A stretch of DNA of 39,357 nt. Source: Deltaproteobacteria bacterium. Its GTDB lineage: Bacteria > Desulfobacterota > Desulfobaccia > Desulfobaccales > 0-14-0-80-60-11. A program made the translations under genes and the position numbers. The stretch covers positions 1 to 39,357 of the forward strand of contig VGSJ01000022.1 in NCBI GenBank assembly GCA_016875015.1, given 5' to 3'. Below are positions 8,180 through 16,993 of this stretch, one piece after another; position 1 is the stretch's first letter; every line of letters starts with the position of its first letter. The notes below the pieces were generated by a model. That model was not told where the DNA came from. It saw nothing but the letters and a program-made list of their open reading frames with translations, and made no database searches.

Positions 8180-8791
8180 TCATGCCGGCTTCCGTGCATG
8201 TCTTATTTTCCAGACCAGGTAAACCCCGGCGCCCATCAGCCCGGCGACCACAAAGTAGTCCAGAATGTGGGTATATTCCTGAATAAGCGGCCAATTTTGC
8301 TTGAGCCGGAACCCCAGGTAGGCGAGAAACATGTTCCACATGGTGGCCCCCACCGCGGTGTAAAGGATAAAGGGGATGAGGGGCATCCGGGCCAGACCCG
8401 CGGGGATGGAGATGAGATGGCGCACCACCGGGATAAACCGGGAGATAAAAATAGTCTTGCCGCCGTGCCGGACGAAGAATTGCTCGGTCCATTCCAGGTG
8501 GTGCGGATTGAGCAGCAGGTAGCGGCCGTAGCGCAGCACCACCGGTTTTCCCAGCATCCCCATGCCATAGGACAGGAGCGAGCCCACGATGGAGCCCAGC
8601 GTGCTGGCCACCAGCACTGACACCACGGTGAATTGCCCCGTGAAGATCAGGAAGCCGGCAAAGGGCATGACCAACTCGCTGGGGACAGGGGCGATCATGC
8701 TTTCCAGGGTCATCAACAGGAAGACGCCGACGTAGCCGCATTGATTGATGAACCACGTATTGTAGTAGCAGAGGGCTTCAGTCAGTCCCAT
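8180..8791 (-). CDS. DedA/VTT family membrane protein
   Basis: A 203-residue polytopic inner-membrane protein. It has the DedA hallmarks: ESMIAPVPSELVMPFAG near residue 30 (E-x-x-x-P-x-P) and SRFIPVVRHLISIPAG near residue 110 (F/Y-x-R-x-x-P-x-x-R with A-G). Several hydrophobic segments follow, and the tail is basic. Characterised DedA proteins support membrane homeostasis, including flipping of undecaprenyl phosphate or phosphatidylethanolamine in some bacteria. Which applies here is unknown. The start codon overlaps the end of pncB by 14 bases, with GGGAG about 12 nt upstream, so it is probably the second gene of a pncB-dedA pair. Confidence 0.93.
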   Translation of the reverse strand: MGLTEALCYYNTWFINQCGYVGVFLLMTLESMIAPVPSELVMPFAGFLIFTGQFTVVSVLVASTLGSIVGSLLSYGMGMLGKPVVLRYGRYLLLNPHHLEWTEQFFVRHGGKTIFISRFIPVVRHLISIPAGLARMPLIPFILYTAVGATMWNMFLAYLGFRLKQNWPLIQEYTHILDYFVVAGLMGAGVYLVWKIRHARKPA

Positions 8792-10208
8792 GGATTCCGT
8801 TTTCTCCCAATTCCCGGCGCCGGATCTGCTGCACCACCCGGGATTGTAACTCCGTAAGCCCGGGACTCAAATTCACCGGGTAGGGGGTGGGGTCCTGGAG
8901 GACCTTGTGGGCTTCGGGCAGCCGGGCGAACTGGGCCTGGAAATATTCCCGGCACTCCGAAAGCCCAGGCCGCGGCCGGGTGCTCCGACCATTCGCCATC
9001 ACCGGCTGGAGCAGCGGCGTGCCCCCCGGGATGGCCTCGCGGCGCAAGGCGATGGTATCCCGCTGCATAGCGCCCTGATCGTCAAACCCGCGAAAAATCT
9101 GCTTCTTGTCCACCAGGGTGACCTTGCCGGTGGACAGCTTCATCACCGGCTGGTCGGCATAGCGCACCAGTTTATAGGCGATGTCAAAGTACGGGGCGTC
9201 CGCGGAGACTCCCATTTTGGTGCCCACGGCAAAGGCGTCGATCCGGGCCCCGTCGGCCAGCACCCGGGCGATTTTGTACTCATCGAAGCTGCCGCTGGCC
9301 AGGATGCGCACGTAGCCTAAGCCATGGTCATCCAGAATCCGGCGCACTGCCTGGCTGATGACCGCCATGTCGCCGCTGTCCAGGCGCACGAAGTCCAGGC
9401 GCTGGCCCCGGGCCTCCATCTCTTGGGCCACCGTTACCGCATGCCGGGCCCCGGAGATATTGTCATAGGTGTCGATCAAGAGGGTGGTGATGGCGGGAAA
9501 GTTCCGGGCGAACACCCGGAAGGCGTCAATTTCGTGAGGGAAACTGATGACGTAGGAATGGGCCATGGTCCCGAAGATGGGTATGCCGTAGAGTTTCCCC
9601 GCCAGGACGTTGCTGGTGCCCAAAAACCCCGCCAGATAACTGGCCCGGGCCACCTTGAGACCGGCGTCCCGGCCCTGGGTGCGCCGCAAAGAAAAATCCA
9701 CCAGGGGCCGGCCCGCGGCCGCCTGGACGGACCGGGAGGCCTTGGTGGCGATCATGGTCTGGAGGCTGACGGCGTTGATGATGAAAGTCTCCACCAGTTG
9801 GGCCTCGATGATGGGCGCGCTCACTTCCAGGATGGGCTCATCTGCGAAAAAGATGCTGCCTTCAGGGAGGGCCTGGACCTCGCCGGTGAAGCGCCAAATT
9901 TTCAGGAAGTCCAGGAAGCGCGGCTGAAAGAGGCCGGTAGTTGCGAGATAAGCCAGGTCGTCAGGCGTGAAGCGCAGGGTTTCGAGATAATCCAAAACTT
10001 CGGACAGCCCCGCGGCGACAAAATAGCTGCGCTGGGCCGGATACTTGCGGATGAACAGGCTGAAGGTGGCCTCCTCGTGCATATCCTGGTCGAAATAGCA
10101 GGCCGCCATGGTCAGCTGGTAAAGGTCCGTCAAGAGCGCCGACGGTTCACCCGATAGTTGTTGGTCCAAGCTCACCTCAGTCGGGGGGCGGCCGGGACTT
10201 TGCCGCAC
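8778..10208 (-). CDS. pncB: Nicotinate phosphoribosyltransferase
   Basis: Makes nicotinate mononucleotide from nicotinate and PRPP in NAD salvage. The 476-residue product has the family N-terminus ALLTDLYQLTMAACYF (from about residue 24), followed by the long barrel domain with FVRLDSGDMAVISQAVR and ILASGSFDEYKI. The residues around GTMAHSYVISF and the Arg/His positions of the family are also present. The annotated start is GTG at 10208, supported by GGAGG 10 nt upstream. In-frame GTG and TTG codons 11-13 residues later are alternatives. The gene overlaps dedA downstream. The 530 bases upstream are full of repeats. Confidence 0.94.
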   Translation of the reverse strand: MRQSPGRPPTEVSLDQQLSGEPSALLTDLYQLTMAACYFDQDMHEEATFSLFIRKYPAQRSYFVAAGLSEVLDYLETLRFTPDDLAYLATTGLFQPRFLDFLKIWRFTGEVQALPEGSIFFADEPILEVSAPIIEAQLVETFIINAVSLQTMIATKASRSVQAAAGRPLVDFSLRRTQGRDAGLKVARASYLAGFLGTSNVLAGKLYGIPIFGTMAHSYVISFPHEIDAFRVFARNFPAITTLLIDTYDNISGARHAVTVAQEMEARGQRLDFVRLDSGDMAVISQAVRRILDDHGLGYVRILASGSFDEYKIARVLADGARIDAFAVGTKMGVSADAPYFDIAYKLVRYADQPVMKLSTGKVTLVDKKQIFRGFDDQGAMQRDTIALRREAIPGGTPLLQPVMANGRSTRPRPGLSECREYFQAQFARLPEAHKVLQDPTPYPVNLSPGLTELQSRVVQQIRRRELGENGIHGTD

Positions 10209-10737
10209 CGGCCCGATGCCTCCGGAAAATTCTCCCTATCTTATTACAATACCCCAATGGTTTCTACAAGTTTGACCATCTTTTTCGGATCGGAGCACAT
10301 CTATGCTGCTTCCTACGCACCATAAGATATAGCGTTTGCCATAAATTCATTCCACTTGCTGATTTTTAAATCCCCCTAAGTCCAATGCTGTTCACTTAGC
10401 GCCCGAGCTTTCAAAAAATCCGGGAACGCATTTATCAACGACAGGGAGAAAGTGATTAATTCCCCCTCACCCTAACCCTCTCCCCCATTGGGGGAGAGGG
10501 AATAAAGAAGGATATCCGGTAATTCTCCCTCTCCCCCCGGCGGGGGGAGAGGGCTGGGGTGAGGGGGGGCATCCTCGCCCCAGCAACCCATCGAAATAGC
10601 CAAACCTTAAGTGAACCGCATTGCCCCTAAGTCCCCCTTTTTCAAAGGGGGGGTCGGGGGGATTTTGGTTTTTTGAGCATGTGCCATAAAGGAAAAAACT
10701 TTTGGCATTCGCTATAATTTGCCCAAAATTAAAGTCA
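10209..10737. repeat. 530-base gap with several inverted repeats
   Basis: I see no gene between tsaD and pncB. Bases 10461-10569 are a second copy of the CCCCTCACC inverted repeat (left arm CCCCTCACCCTAACCCTCTC, centre CCCCCATTGGGGG, right arm ending GGGCTGGGGTGAGGGGGGG). Bases 10628-10669 are an AAATCCCCC-family hairpin (AAGTCCCCCTTTTTCAAAGG then GGGTCGGGGGG). The phrase GATTTTTAAATCCCCCTAAG at 10361-10380 is a partial copy. The pncB promoter should be near 10209-10330 on the minus strand, but no clear match to consensus was found. Confidence 0.7.
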
Positions 10738-11736
10738 TCACCCCCGGGAGAAGACGTCGCCGGTTAGGTCCAGGCACTCGCCGGCCATGAGCAGCCGGTA
10801 GCCCAGGGCGGCCACCATGGCGGCGTTGTCGGTGCAGAGGGCCGGGGGAGGCAGGAAAAGGTCATGCTCCGCGTCCTGGGCGTGCTCCTGCAACACCTGG
10901 CGCAGGCGGCCGTTGGCCGCCACCCCGCCGCAGACCACCAGGCGGGAGCAGCCCTCCTGCTCCATGGCCAGCCAGGCCCGGCTCGCGAGGCTGTCCACCA
11001 CCGCCTCCTGAAAGCCGGCGGCCAGGTCGCACCGGGCCGCGTCGTCAGCGAGAATTTCCGGGTGCTGCTTGAGCCGGCCGGCCACCGCGGTCTTGAGGCC
11101 TGAAAACGAGAAAGTGAGGGGCTCCCCGTGGACCCGGGGCCGGGGAAGATTGTATGCCGAGGCATTGCCGGTTATGGCCAAGGCCTCAATCCGGACCCCG
11201 CCGGGGTAGCCCAGGGCCATGAGCTTGGCCACCTTGTCGAACGCCTCCCCCGCGGCGTCGTCCCGGCTGCGGCCCAAAAGCGCCATCTCCGTAAAACCGT
11301 CCACCCGGTAGAGGTTGGTGTGGCCGCCGGAGACCACCATGGCCGCGAAGGGGAACGCAGGCACGGTTTCCGTGAGAAACGCCGCCATGATGTGGGCCTG
11401 CAAATGGTTGACCCCCACCAGGGGCTTTCCTAAGGTGTAGGACAAGGCCTTGGCCGCGGCCATGCCGATGATCAGGGCGCCGATGAGACCGGGACGTTGG
11501 GTGACGGCAATGCCGTCGATCTCGGTAAGCAGAACCCCGGCCTGATCCAACGCCCCCTGGATCACCGGCAGGAGGTTTTCCAGATGCCGCCGGGCCGCGA
11601 TTTCGGGCACCACCCCGCCGTATTGAGCATGCAACTCAAACTGGGTGGCCACGACGGACGATAAGACGCGGCGGCCGTCTTCAACGACAGCCGCGGCGGT
11701 TTCATCGCAGGAAGTTTCGATTCCTAAAATCAGCAT
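10738..11736 (-). CDS. tsaD: tRNA N6-adenosine threonylcarbamoyltransferase
   Basis: Transfers threonylcarbamoyl to A37 of ANN-reading tRNAs, working with TsaB and TsaE (not in this window). The product starts MLILGIETSCDETAAAVV and has the metal-binding HLQAHIMAAF motif (H-x-x-x-H) near residue 110, VVSGGHTNLY, and the ASKHA nucleotide loops including VVCGGVAANGRLR. From ATG 11736 it is 332 residues, normal for the family. The longer reading from 11817 would add 27 residues from a repeat-like stretch and is not credible. The ribosome binding site is weak. It lies 77 bases after the comEA-like gene on the same strand. Confidence 0.97.
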   Translation of the reverse strand: MLILGIETSCDETAAAVVEDGRRVLSSVVATQFELHAQYGGVVPEIAARRHLENLLPVIQGALDQAGVLLTEIDGIAVTQRPGLIGALIIGMAAAKALSYTLGKPLVGVNHLQAHIMAAFLTETVPAFPFAAMVVSGGHTNLYRVDGFTEMALLGRSRDDAAGEAFDKVAKLMALGYPGGVRIEALAITGNASAYNLPRPRVHGEPLTFSFSGLKTAVAGRLKQHPEILADDAARCDLAAGFQEAVVDSLASRAWLAMEQEGCSRLVVCGGVAANGRLRQVLQEHAQDAEHDLFLPPPALCTDNAAMVAALGYRLLMAGECLDLTGDVFSRG

Positions 11737-11752
11737 CTTTGCAGGGTCACGC

Positions 11753-11808
11753 AACGGCGCTGAGGCGCAAAGAAAGCAACCTAGGCGTTCTTTGCGTCTC
11801 GGTGTGAG
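11753..11808. repeat. Short inverted repeat (GAGGCGCAAAGAAAGC family)
   Basis: Arms GCTGAGGCGCAAAGAAAG and GCGTTCTTTGCGTCTCGG pair with each other around a short centre. It sits between the comEA-like gene and tsaD. It is a different family from the C-rich repeats elsewhere in the window. Confidence 0.6.
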
Positions 11809-11813
11809 ATTCT

Positions 11814-12380
11814 TCAATCACGATTTGCTGGTCCACCTATGGATAAATAAGGTTTAATCAGGGCAACCTTCTTCGGCCCGAAGCCCAACACCTTCTCCTC
11901 CAACTCCTCGATCTTCTTAAAAGGCCCGTGGGCCTGGCGGTAGTCGATGATGCGCTGCGCCAGGGCCGGGCCGATGCCGGGGACCGCCGCCAGGTCCTCG
12001 GCGGTAGACCGGTTGAGATCTATGACCATCCCGAGGGTTAGGAGTTGCGCCCCGGACATGGTCGATACGCGATAGCTGCCGTCCGGCGTCACCTCCACCC
12101 GGCTGCCGGCCGCGATGGTTTTGTCCGGGTCGGGGGCAGTCCCAACGAGGCCGGCCTTGGCCCAGACCTCCCGGAGAGCGGGGGGCCGGGTAAAGGAGTA
12201 AACCCCGGGGTGGGCCACCGGGCCTGCCACCTCCACGAAGGCCAGGCTCATGGTCCCGGGCGGGGGCGGGGCGGGGGGGATGAGCACGTGGGCCCGCCAG
12301 GCGTACAGAAGCAGCAGGGCGGCTCCCAGAAGCACAATGACGCCTAATTGGGGCCGGCTGAAGTAGGGCAAACGTATCAT
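11814..12380 (-). CDS. ComEA-like helix-hairpin-helix protein
   Basis: A 188-residue membrane-anchored DNA-binding protein. One N-terminal transmembrane helix (about residues 12-28, LGVIVLLGAALLLLYAW) is followed by a Pro-rich linker, an SLBB-like domain (about 47-95, VEVAGPVAHPGVYSF) and a C-terminal tandem helix-hairpin-helix domain (about 117-180, with DLNRSTAEDLAAVPGIGPAL). This is the architecture of ComEA, the periplasmic DNA receptor of natural competence. In Desulfobacterota such proteins are common without a full competence set, so the role is inferred. No good ribosome binding site precedes the ATG, because the upstream bases belong to a purine/pyrimidine repeat. Confidence 0.88.
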   Translation of the reverse strand: MIRLPYFSRPQLGVIVLLGAALLLLYAWRAHVLIPPAPPPPGTMSLAFVEVAGPVAHPGVYSFTRPPALREVWAKAGLVGTAPDPDKTIAAGSRVEVTPDGSYRVSTMSGAQLLTLGMVIDLNRSTAEDLAAVPGIGPALAQRIIDYRQAHGPFKKIEELEEKVLGFGPKKVALIKPYLSIGGPANRD

Positions 12381-12383
12381 GAG

Positions 12384-12560
12384 GGGGGGAAAAGGGGAAA
12401 AGGCGAAAAGGGGAAAAGGGGGAAAAAAAAGTCAGGTATCACTCGTGGCGCTCCTGTGTTCAGCGGGGAGAAGTGGAACGGAAAAAGTAAGAGTAACCTG
12501 ATTGGCAGGTCCTTTCCCTTTTCGCCTTTTCCCCTCTTCGCCTTTTCCCCTTTATCCCTT
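12384..12560. repeat. Paired purine/pyrimidine inverted repeat
   Basis: The left arm (about 12384-12430) is a run of GGGGAAAAGGCGAAAAGGGG units. The right arm (about 12511-12560) is the complementary run CTTTTCGCCTTTTCCCCTC and repeats. About 80 bases of unrelated sequence lie between. The right arm contains the TAA stop of cimA (12552-12554). A second element of the same design is at 34838-34944. Confidence 0.75.
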
Positions 12561-14216
12561 CACGCCTTGCTCGTCCCTAAAAAGTTTGTACGTGATGGAA
12601 TCCACCAGCGCCTGCCAGGAGGCGTCGATGATGTCGGTGGCCACCCCTACCGTGTTCCACCAGGTGTGGCCGTCCCGGGAGGTGATCAGGACCCGGACCA
12701 TGGCGCCGGTGCCCCGCATGCCGGGGAGCACCCTGACTTTGTAGTCTTCCAGGATGATTTCCGTCAGCCGGGGGTAGAACCGCACCAGGGTCTTGAGCAG
12801 GGCGTTGTTCAGGGCGTCCACCGGGCCGTTGCCGAAGGCGGCGGTGTGCACTTCATGCGGCCCCACCCGCACCCTCAGGGTGGCCTCGGGCAGCGGGGAC
12901 TCGGGGCCGCTCACCTTCTGGTCGATGACCCGGTAGGCCTGAAGCTGAAAGTATTCCTTGTACTGACCCAACGCGGCCCGGAGGAGCAGTTCCAGGGAGG
13001 CCTCGGCGTCTTCGAACTGGAACCCCTGGGCCTCCAACTCCTTGACCTTATCCAGGATGGTCTTGACATTGCTGTCGAAGGGCGGCAGCTCCAGCCCCTG
13101 CGCTTCCAGGCCGAGAAGCTGCTTCAGCTTTTCCATGGCCTGGCGCACCGCGGCGTCGTGGGTCCCCATCTCCAGCCCCAGCTCCTGGGCCTTCATGAGG
13201 ATGTTGCCCCGGCCCGACAGGTCGGAGACCGGGATGACCCGGGCGTTGCCCACCAGGGCCGGGTCGATGTGCTCATAGGCCCTGGGGTTGCGTTTCACCG
13301 CGGCGGCATGGATGCCGCCTTTGTGGGCGAAGGCGCTCTTGCCCACGTAAGGCTGATAGCGGTTGGGACGCACGTTGGCGGCTTCATAGACGAACCGGGA
13401 GACCTCGGTGAGCCGCTTGAGCTTGCCAGGGTCCAGGCACGCCAGCCCCATCTTCAACTGGAGGTTGGGAATGATGGAGCAGAGGTTGGCGTTGCCGCAG
13501 CGCTCGCCCACGCCGTTAATGGTGCCCTGGACCTGGCTGCAACCCAGCGCCACCGCCGCGATGGAGTTGGCCACGGCCAGTTCCGAGTCGTTGTGGGCGT
13601 GGATCCCCAGGGACGCCTTGGGAAATTTTTTCTGCACTGCCTTAACGATCTCGATAAGTTCGGCAGTGAGGGTCCCGCCGTTGGTGTCGCACAGCACCAG
13701 GTACTGGGCCCCCCCGTTCAGGGCCGCGTCCAGGGTTTTCAGGGCGTAGTCCCGGTCCTCCTTGAAGCCGTCGAAGAAGTGCTCAGCGTCGTAAAAGAGC
13801 TCTTCCACCCGGGGCTTGAGATAGGCCAGGGAGCCGGTGATGATCTCCAGGTTGCGCTCCGGGGTGGTTTGCAGGATCTCCTTGACCTGGAACAGGGACG
13901 ACTTGCCGAAGATGGTCACCACCGGGGCCAGACTGATGAGGAGTTCCTGCATGTTGGGGTCGGCGGCCGGCGGCCGGTCTTTGTGATGGGTGCTGCCGAA
14001 CGCGGCGATGCGGCTGACGCCCAACTCGTAGTTGCGGATTTCGGCGAAAAAATCCTTGTCCTTGGGGTTGGAGCCCGGCCAGCCGCCTTCGATGTAATGA
14101 ATGCCCAGGTGCGCCAGTTTTTGGGCGATGCGAATTTTGTCGGCCAGGGACAGGTTGAAATCCTCGGCCTGGGTGCCGTCTCTCAGGGTGGTGTCATAGA
14201 TTTTTATCTGGCGCAT
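12552..14216 (-). CDS. cimA: Citramalate synthase
   Basis: Condenses pyruvate and acetyl-CoA to (R)-citramalate, the entry to threonine-independent isoleucine synthesis. The HMGL-like barrel begins IKIYDTTLRDGTQAEDFNLS, carries IEGGWPGSNPKD near residue 42 (the CimA variant rather than LeuA), and has the metal-binding GIHAHNDSELAVANS mid-protein. The C-terminal 130 residues match the LeuA-type allosteric dimerisation domain, so isoleucine feedback is plausible. The length of 554 residues is normal for the long CimA class. The ATG has GAGGT 6 nt upstream. It lies 55 bases downstream of lysC. 2-Isopropylmalate or homocitrate synthase is less likely given the motifs. Confidence 0.95.
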   Translation of the reverse strand: MRQIKIYDTTLRDGTQAEDFNLSLADKIRIAQKLAHLGIHYIEGGWPGSNPKDKDFFAEIRNYELGVSRIAAFGSTHHKDRPPAADPNMQELLISLAPVVTIFGKSSLFQVKEILQTTPERNLEIITGSLAYLKPRVEELFYDAEHFFDGFKEDRDYALKTLDAALNGGAQYLVLCDTNGGTLTAELIEIVKAVQKKFPKASLGIHAHNDSELAVANSIAAVALGCSQVQGTINGVGERCGNANLCSIIPNLQLKMGLACLDPGKLKRLTEVSRFVYEAANVRPNRYQPYVGKSAFAHKGGIHAAAVKRNPRAYEHIDPALVGNARVIPVSDLSGRGNILMKAQELGLEMGTHDAAVRQAMEKLKQLLGLEAQGLELPPFDSNVKTILDKVKELEAQGFQFEDAEASLELLLRAALGQYKEYFQLQAYRVIDQKVSGPESPLPEATLRVRVGPHEVHTAAFGNGPVDALNNALLKTLVRFYPRLTEIILEDYKVRVLPGMRGTGAMVRVLITSRDGHTWWNTVGVATDIIDASWQALVDSITYKLFRDEQGVKG

Positions 14217-14240
14217 GGGTTAACCTCGAATTTGCTGGTT

Positions 14241-14270
14241 AAAGTCCCCCTTTCTTAAAGGGGGGGAATG
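14241..14270. repeat. AAATCCCCC-family hairpin between lysC and cimA
   Basis: AAAGTCCCCCTTTCTTAAAG followed by GGGGGGAAT forms one hairpin in the short lysC-cimA gap. On the minus strand it may slow or end transcription between the two genes, but there is no U-run of terminator quality. Confidence 0.55.
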
Positions 14271-14271
14271 T

Positions 14272-15516
14272 TTAGAAAGATGTTCCCCGTTTCTTCGGCG
14301 GGGGGATATCCAGCCCGAAGGCGTCGTGGAGCACCCTCACGGCCAATTCGCCGTGCCGATCTTCGATGACGCACGAGATCTTGATTTCCGAAGTGCTGAT
14401 CATCAAGATGTTAATGTTTTCCGCGGCCATGGCTTCGAACATCCGGGCCGCCACCCCGGCGTTGTTCTTCATCCCCACGCCCACGATGGAGACCTTGGCG
14501 ATGTTCTCCTCGCTCAAGACCCTCTCGGCCCCGATGTCGGCGGCCACGGGCTTGACAATCTCCAGGGTCTTTTTCAAGTCCCCCTTGGGCACGGTAAAAG
14601 TGAGGTCAGTGTGGCCGTCGATGCTGGTGTTCTGGATGATCATGTCCACCACGATGTTGGCGTCAGCCACCGGCTGGAACAGGTGCAAGGCGACGCCGGG
14701 GCGGTCGGGGACCCGGGTGATGGTTACCCGGGCGTCATTTCGGCTTAGAGCCACACCGGATACCGGTACAATTTCCATTGCTTCATCCTCCACGGTCACC
14801 AGGGTGCCTGGCTCCCCGGAAAAACTGCTGCGCACCACCAGGGGCACGCTATAACGCCTGGCAAACCCCACGGAACGGATCTCCAAGACCTTGGCCCCCA
14901 TGGAAGCCAACTCCAGCATTTCGTCATACGAGATGCGGTCCAGTTTCCTGGCCTTGGGGTAGACGCGGGGATCGGTGGTGTAGATCCCGTCCACGTCGGT
15001 ATAAATTTCACAGAGGTCGGCTTTCAGGGCCGCGGCAATGGCCACCGCGGTGGTGTCGGAGCCGCCCCGGCCCAGGGTGGTGATGTTGCCCACTTCGTCC
15101 ACCCCCTGGAAGCCGGCCACGGTGACAATGCGCCCCTTCTTCAATTCTTCTTTAATGCGGGCGGTATCAATGCCGATGATCCGGGCCCGGCCGTAGGCCC
15201 GGTCGGTGTAAATCCGGGCCTGGTGGGAAAGCAGCGAGGTGGCCGGCACGCCCTGGGACCGGAGAAACATGCTGAACAGGGACACGGTCACCTGCTCCCC
15301 GGTGGCCAGGAGCACGTCCAGTTCCCGGGCGTCCGGGTCTTCCGAGAGTTCCTTGGCCAGGTTGATGAGGCGGTCGGTTTCTCCGGCCATGGCGGAGAGC
15401 ACCACCACCATCTTGTTCCCATCCCGCCAGCCTCTTACCACCCGGTTGGCCACATTGGCGATGCGGTCGGGGTTGGCCACCGAGGTGCCGCCGTATTTTT
15501 GCACGATTAATGCCAC
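14272..15516 (-). CDS. lysC: Aspartate kinase
   Basis: Phosphorylates aspartate, first step toward lysine, threonine and methionine. The 414-residue product starts [19 protein letters not shown], the canonical N-terminus with the KYGGTSV substrate/ATP motif. It has [15 protein letters not shown] about residue 155 and two ACT domains at the C-terminus (about 265-400) for feedback by lysine and/or threonine. The start is GTG at 15516, with GGGAG 10 nt upstream. It is monofunctional (no homoserine dehydrogenase fusion). A TATAAT-like -10 lies just upstream at 15571-15566, so lysC may have its own promoter inside the 3' end of the PilZ-like fragment. Confidence 0.97.
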   Translation of the reverse strand: MALIVQKYGGTSVANPDRIANVANRVVRGWRDGNKMVVVLSAMAGETDRLINLAKELSEDPDARELDVLLATGEQVTVSLFSMFLRSQGVPATSLLSHQARIYTDRAYGRARIIGIDTARIKEELKKGRIVTVAGFQGVDEVGNITTLGRGGSDTTAVAIAAALKADLCEIYTDVDGIYTTDPRVYPKARKLDRISYDEMLELASMGAKVLEIRSVGFARRYSVPLVVRSSFSGEPGTLVTVEDEAMEIVPVSGVALSRNDARVTITRVPDRPGVALHLFQPVADANIVVDMIIQNTSIDGHTDLTFTVPKGDLKKTLEIVKPVAADIGAERVLSEENIAKVSIVGVGMKNNAGVAARMFEAMAAENINILMISTSEIKISCVIEDRHGELAVRVLHDAFGLDIPPPKKRGTSF

Positions 15517-15566
15517 AGCAAAAGGACTCCCAGTTTGCCGGAATAATCGGATTCTTAAATTTTATA

Positions 15567-15797
15567 TTATATAGGATTGGCGGAAAAAGAAAAAGAGGGG
15601 GGTTTACCGGGTAGAATAATCTCCGATGGGAAACCTTCGGTGCGGGACAAATTTGCACCCAGGGGGCTGATATCCAGGATAAAGACATCGGGCGCAGGTT
15701 TGCCGTTGATCGCGGTTACCTGAAAGCGTACCTCAGAGCGGGGAACCCGGCGCCGCTCCGCGGTGTTCCTCTTGCCCTGGTCGCGGTTTATTTCCAT
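15567..15797 (-). CDS. Short PilZ-like protein, probably C-terminally truncated
   Basis: A 76-residue product from ATG 15797 (an earlier in-frame start at 15908 would run into the folD promoter). It has the beginning of a PilZ domain: an Arg-rich RRRVPRSEV resembling the c-di-GMP-binding R-x-x-x-R, and VFILDISPLGANL resembling the D/N-x-S-x-x-G motif (here D-I-S-P-L-G). The normal domain runs about 100 residues and continues through several more beta strands. Here it stops after about half that, ending in a low-complexity tail. It could be a broken gene or a small binding module. A GGDEF protein lies 3.3 kb away. It is divergent from folD. Confidence 0.55.
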   Translation of the reverse strand: MEINRDQGKRNTAERRRVPRSEVRFQVTAINGKPAPDVFILDISPLGANLSRTEGFPSEIILPGKPPSFSFSANPI

Positions 15798-15893
15798 GGC
15801 TGCCCCCCTTCCTTTCCCGAGACGAGTTCTTTCCGCGATATGTATCGACAGAAAGCCCTCAACCCTGAAATCCATTCCAGCCTCATTTTTAGA

Positions 15894-15923
15894 TTGACGC
15901 TGGCGCACATATGATGGTATTAA
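15894..15923 (+). promoter_or_regulatory. Predicted folD promoter
   Basis: TTGACG at 15894-15899 and TATTAA at 15918-15923 with an 18-nt spacer, followed by AAAGGAGG (15941-15948) and the folD ATG at 15957. The -35 matches consensus at five of six positions. The -10 is weaker. Confidence 0.5.
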
Positions 15924-15956
15924 TGAAAAAAATCACAAGTAAAGGAGGCCATATCC

Positions 15957-16856
15957 ATGGCTGCAAAATTGATCAAAGGGGCCGAAGTTGCCGCTCAGAT
16001 ACGCGAGGAGCTGAAGAAAGAGGTAGACGAACTCGTAACCAAGCACAAAGTAACCCCGGGCCTGGTCACCATCCTGGTGGGGGAAGACCCCGGCTCCATC
16101 AGCTACGTCACCGCCAAGCAGAAGACCGCGCACGAATTGGGCTTCTATTCCGTCCAGGACAATCAGTCCCCGGATATCACCGAAGCCGCCCTGCTGGCTC
16201 TCCTAGACAAGTACAACAAGGACCCCAAGATCCACGGCATCCTGGTGCAGTTGCCCCTGCCCAAGCACATCGACTCCAACAAGGTGCTCTACGGCATTAA
16301 TCCCGACAAAGACGTGGACGCCTTCCATCCGGTGAACGTGGGCCGCATCCTCATCGGCGAATACGCCTTCCTGCCCTGCACCCCGGCGGGCTGCCAGGAG
16401 CTCATCTCTCGGGCCTACGGCGATCCCAAGGGTAAGGAAGTGGTGGTGGTAGGCCGCTCCAACATCGTGGGCAAACCCATGGTGGCCATCATGATCCAGA
16501 AGAAGGCCGGCGCCAACGCCACCGTCACCTGCGTCCACACCGGCACCCCCAAGGACAAGATGATCGAGCACTGCCGCCGGGCCGACATCCTCATCGTCGC
16601 CGCGGGCGTGCCCAATTACATCCAGGCCGACTGGGTCAAAGAAGGCGTCTGTGTCATCGACGTGGGCGTCAACCGCATCGGCATGACCGAATCCGGCAAG
16701 GCCAAGCTGGCCGGCGACGTTGACTTCGCCGCCGTCTCCCAGAAGGCCTCCTTCATCACCCCGGTGCCCGGCGGCGTGGGTCCCATGACCATCACCATGC
16801 TCATGAAGAACACCGTCATGGCCGCCAAAATGGCTGCGGGCTTGATCAAGATTTAA
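15957..16856 (+). CDS. folD: Methylenetetrahydrofolate dehydrogenase/cyclohydrolase
   Basis: Bifunctional enzyme interconverting 5,10-methylene-, 5,10-methenyl- and 10-formyl-tetrahydrofolate. The catalytic Lys lies in SYVTAKQKTAHELGF (about residue 56-60). The folate-binding PLPKHI motif, the NADP-binding GRSNIVGKPM loop about 165-174 and the C-terminal TPVPGGVGPMT signature are all present. The 299-residue length is normal. It has a strong AAAGGAGG 8 nt before the ATG and its own promoter. In sulfate reducers using the Wood-Ljungdahl methyl branch, FolD also serves C1 oxidation or fixation. That role is inferred. Confidence 0.97.
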   Translation: MAAKLIKGAEVAAQIREELKKEVDELVTKHKVTPGLVTILVGEDPGSISYVTAKQKTAHELGFYSVQDNQSPDITEAALLALLDKYNKDPKIHGILVQLPLPKHIDSNKVLYGINPDKDVDAFHPVNVGRILIGEYAFLPCTPAGCQELISRAYGDPKGKEVVVVGRSNIVGKPMVAIMIQKKAGANATVTCVHTGTPKDKMIEHCRRADILIVAAGVPNYIQADWVKEGVCVIDVGVNRIGMTESGKAKLAGDVDFAAVSQKASFITPVPGGVGPMTITMLMKNTVMAAKMAAGLIKI

Positions 16857-16955
16857 GGATGAGTTGATTTTTTCCGGGGCGGGGGCAAAGGGCTTTTTTG
16901 TAAGCGCCCTTTCCCTTTCCCCAAACCTTCCACTGATCCTGAATGCGGGACGACT

Positions 16956-16985
16956 GTAGGGGCGGGTTTGAAACCCGCCCCTACC
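16956..16985. terminator. Palindrome between convergent folD and hisI-like genes
   Basis: GTAGGGGCGGGTTT and AAACCCGCCCCTAC form a perfect stem with essentially no spare bases. Placed between convergent genes, it could end transcription in both directions, although there is no clear U-run. It could also simply be a member of the repeat families of this genome. A weaker hairpin (AAAGGGC with GCCCTTT) lies at about 16887-16915. Confidence 0.45.
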
Positions 16986-16993
16986 ATTTAGGC

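Noticed and set aside
12348-14258. A 636-codon open frame on the plus strand opposite cimA
   Set aside because: It is the antisense of a clear CimA gene in high-GC DNA; its residues are rich in Gly, His, Val and Gln with no motifs, as expected of a reverse-complement shadow.
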